DNA from: Corynebacterium riegelii | GTDB lineage: Bacteria > Actinomycetota > Actinomycetes > Mycobacteriales > Mycobacteriaceae | Assembly: GCF_016728505.1 (NCBI RefSeq) | Contig: NZ_CP068159.1 | Coordinates: 1,240,001-1,304,000 of the forward strand | Direction: 5' to 3' | DNA: 64,000 nucleotides | In this document: positions 62,141 to 64,000 of the stretch, one piece after another | Layout: every line of letters begins with the position of its first letter | Numbering within the stretch: the first letter of the stretch is position 1 | Position numbers and translations under genes: made by a program | The notes under the pieces: generated by a model | Told to the model about the DNA's origin: nothing | Database searches by the model: none | Seen by the model: only the letters and a program-made list of their open reading frames with translations

Positions 62141-63700
62141 ATGACTGAAACTAGCACGGCGGCCCCCCGCCCCCTCCTGAGTCCAGACGGCGCTGATGCC
62201 CCTACCGGGATCATCGCATCCTTCCGTTACGCATTTTCTTCCCCCGCCCGTATCCGTATAGAGATTCTGGCCGGACTGGCGGTATCCCTGGCGCTGATCC
62301 CTGAGGCCATTGCCTTTTCCATCCTTGCCGGTGTTGACCCAGCCATGGGTCTGTTTTCCTCGGTAGTCATGGCCATTGCGATCGCCTTTACCGGTGGCCG
62401 CCCGGCAATGATCACCGGCGCCACCGGGGCTATTGCCCTAGTCATTGCTCCTGTGGCGCGTGGTTACGGGATGGATTATTTCATCGCCACCGTCCTGTTG
62501 GGCGGTGTCCTACAAATCGTGCTCGGCGCCCTCGGTGTGGCGAAACTTCAGCGTTTTATCCCCCGATCGGTGATGCTGGGTTTCGTCAATGCACTGGGCA
62601 TTATGATTTTCACCGCCCAACTCGAACACCTCATTGATGTGCCTTGGATAGTCTACCCACTCGTCGGCTTGGGTGTGGTGATCATGATTTTCTTCCCCAA
62701 GCTCACCAGTGTGATCCCCGCCCCGCTGGTCACGATTATCGTGCTCACCGGTTTGGTCATTGCCGCCGGTTTGACTGTCCCGACGGTCTCGGACATGGGC
62801 AAGATGCCGGAGACCTTACCGTCCCTGTTTATTCCGAACGTGCCGTGGACGTTGGAGACCCTGCAGATCATCGCGCCTTATGCCCTGGCCATGGCCGTGG
62901 TCGGTCTCATGGAATCGTTGATGACCGCCAAGCTCGTCGATGACATCACCGACACTCATTCCGATAAAACTCGTGAATCCTGGGGACAGGGGGTGGCTAA
63001 TATTGCCTCCGGTTTCTTCGGCGGCATGGGTGGCTGCGCGATGATCGGTCAAACCATGATCAACGTCCGCGAATCCGGGGCACGTACCCGCCTATCCACC
63101 CTGTTAGCCGGTGTGTTCCTGCTGGTCCTGGTCCTGGCACTGGGCGACACCGTTGGCATGATCCCGATGGCTGCGCTGGTGGCAATCATGATCATGGTCT
63201 CGGTCGGCACCATCGACTGGCACTCGGTGCATCCACGCACCCTGAAGCTCATGCCGGTGAGCGAAACCATTGTCATGGCCGTGACCATCATCGCCACCCT
63301 AGCCACCCACAACCTGGCCATCGGCGTGGTGCTGGGCGTGCTCACTGCGATGATCATGTTCGCCCGCCGGGTGGCCCATATCGTCTCTATCGAGAAGGTC
63401 TCCGAACTCGACACCGACCACGACGGGAAGATCGATACGCGGACCTACCGGGTGCATGGCCAGTTGTTCTGGGCATCAAGCAATGACCTGGTTTATCGCT
63501 TTGATTACACCGATTCTGCCCGTCATATCACTATTGATCTCACTGAGGCGGAGATCTGGGATGCCTCCACGGTCGCGACCTTTGACGCGATTACGCAGAA
63601 GTTCCAGGACAGAGGCAAAACCGTGTCCATTATCGGGCTCGACGGTCCCAGTCAGGACCGGCTGAACCGCCTGTCTGGCCGGCTTGGCACCGGCCACTAA
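62141..63700 (+). CDS. SulP family anion transporter with STAS domain
   Basis: A 519-residue transporter of the SulP/SLC26 group, for sulfate, bicarbonate or related anions. About 11-12 membrane segments span residues 20-415, with the conserved IPEAIAFSILAGVDPAMGL near 52-70 and SGARTRLSTLLAG. The C-terminal STAS domain (about 430-515, RTYRVHGQLFWASSNDLVYR, then IWDASTVATFDAI) is shortened. The substrate cannot be told from sequence. Codon choice looks different from the neighbouring core genes, by eye. Confidence 0.9.
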   Translation: MTETSTAAPRPLLSPDGADAPTGIIASFRYAFSSPARIRIEILAGLAVSLALIPEAIAFSILAGVDPAMGLFSSVVMAIAIAFTGGRPAMITGATGAIALVIAPVARGYGMDYFIATVLLGGVLQIVLGALGVAKLQRFIPRSVMLGFVNALGIMIFTAQLEHLIDVPWIVYPLVGLGVVIMIFFPKLTSVIPAPLVTIIVLTGLVIAAGLTVPTVSDMGKMPETLPSLFIPNVPWTLETLQIIAPYALAMAVVGLMESLMTAKLVDDITDTHSDKTRESWGQGVANIASGFFGGMGGCAMIGQTMINVRESGARTRLSTLLAGVFLLVLVLALGDTVGMIPMAALVAIMIMVSVGTIDWHSVHPRTLKLMPVSETIVMAVTIIATLATHNLAIGVVLGVLTAMIMFARRVAHIVSIEKVSELDTDHDGKIDTRTYRVHGQLFWASSNDLVYRFDYTDSARHITIDLTEAEIWDASTVATFDAITQKFQDRGKTVSIIGLDGPSQDRLNRLSGRLGTGH

Positions 63701-63726
63701 CATCCCCCGACTCGAGCACATCGACT

Positions 63727-63762
63727 TGGCGCCCCAACTTATAACCGGGGCGCCAGTTTATT
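63727..63762 (+). terminator. Terminator of the SulP gene
   Basis: TGGCGCCCC (63727-63735) pairs with GGGGCGCCA (63747-63755), then GTTTATT. Confidence 0.8.
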
Positions 63763-63779
63763 GGTGCTGTTGCAAAGTT
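63763..63779 (+). mobile_element. IS6-family-type terminal inverted repeat, solo end
   Basis: GGTGCTGTTGCAAAGTT matches the common IS6-family end (IS26/IS6100/IS1628 type, GGxxCTGTTGCAAA). No transposase follows within the window, so this is a truncated or solo end. Confidence 0.65.
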
Positions 63780-63792
63780 GGGGCATAGGAAG

Positions 63793-63827
63793 AGCATAAA
63801 AGAAGCGTAGCGGTTAACCGCTACGCT
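63793..63827 (-). terminator. Terminator of the right-edge gene
   Basis: A perfect 24-bp palindrome (63804-63827, half-site AGCGTAGCGGTT) with TCTTTTATGC after it on the minus strand. Confidence 0.7.
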
Positions 63828-63869
63828 GTGTTGTGGGGATTTTTACTTTTTACGGTGCACGTGTTCTAG

Positions 63870-64000
63870 TTAGTGGTTCGTTTCTTTCCTCGGGTGATTG
63901 CGACGGTATTCCTCGACTAAGTGAGCAATACCCGGCGCAGCCTGGGACAACATCCAGGTCATAAGCGCTATAAGAACCCCTATGACGATAAGTGTTAACG
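63870..64000 (-). CDS. C-terminal end of an unknown membrane protein (cut by window edge)
   Basis: On the minus strand 42 codons are open from the edge to a TAA at 63870. They read LTLIVIGVLIALMTWMLSQA, a membrane segment, then a charged tail ending RKETNH. The start lies outside the window. The terminator behind it supports a real gene. No family can be named. Confidence 0.55.
   Translation of the reverse strand, partial: LTLIVIGVLIALMTWMLSQAAPGIAHLVEEYRRNHPRKETNH

Overview
The window is a stretch of a Corynebacterium chromosome. The evidence is gene order: mtrA-mtrB-lpqB, an LCP/wbbL/GDP-mannose cluster with a WhiB gene, sigH-rshA-WhiB, adnAB and a UPF0182 giant gene occur in the same neighbourhoods in C. 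glutamicum and, inverted, in M. tuberculosis. Many -10 hexamers sit 6-8 nt before the start codon, as expected for the leaderless transcripts common in this genus. Species cannot be fixed from the sequence; the acetolactate decarboxylase/acetoin reductase pair and the IS6-type end give only weak hints.

Layout. 1-2490: a minus-strand pair, an ADP-ribosylglycohydrolase followed directly by an AddB-like nuclease cut by the window edge. 2591-6321: alsD and an acetoin reductase flank purK-purE and a DUF218 gene. 6322-6859: non-coding, with twin 78-bp inverted-repeat elements. 6860-10128: a trehalose-type sugar ABC importer (two permeases and a binding lipoprotein, no ATPase here). 10234-18873: cell-envelope block (LCP ligase, WbbL rhamnosyltransferase, GDP-mannose synthesis enzymes) with WhiB2. 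18883-29507: a Thr/Pro-rich protein, tmk, the mtrAB-lpqB signalling operon, comF, hpf and secA. 29504-36858: small conserved genes, rsgA-aroA, SRAP, ybaK, sigH-rshA, the tiny ribosomal protein bL37 and WhiB1. 36864-41523: Rv3212-like, RhlE helicase, DUF3107, DUF3152 and TIGR02569. 41533-51792: a DNA-repair run, adnA-adnB, a K+ channel, a NudC-like gene and uvrD2. 51813-61035: an actinobacterial cluster of uncharacterised proteases and membrane proteins (E1/TOMM-like, YgjP, DUF2342, PDZ-Lon-like, UPF0182). 61157-61233: initiator tRNA. 61234-64000: accessory-looking segment with a MerR/SulP pair, an IS6-type terminal repeat and a cut membrane protein.

How the genes work together: the core is housekeeping. 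Envelope precursor synthesis (manA, pmmA, manC, wbbL, lcpA), envelope sensing (mtrAB-lpqB), export (secA), thiol-oxidative stress control (sigH-rshA-WhiB1) and double-strand-break processing (adnAB, uvrD2, the AddB-like gene) dominate. The less explained parts are the DraG/AddB-like pair, the protease cluster at 52637-61035, several structured repeats between genes, and the MerR/SulP segment beyond the tRNA.
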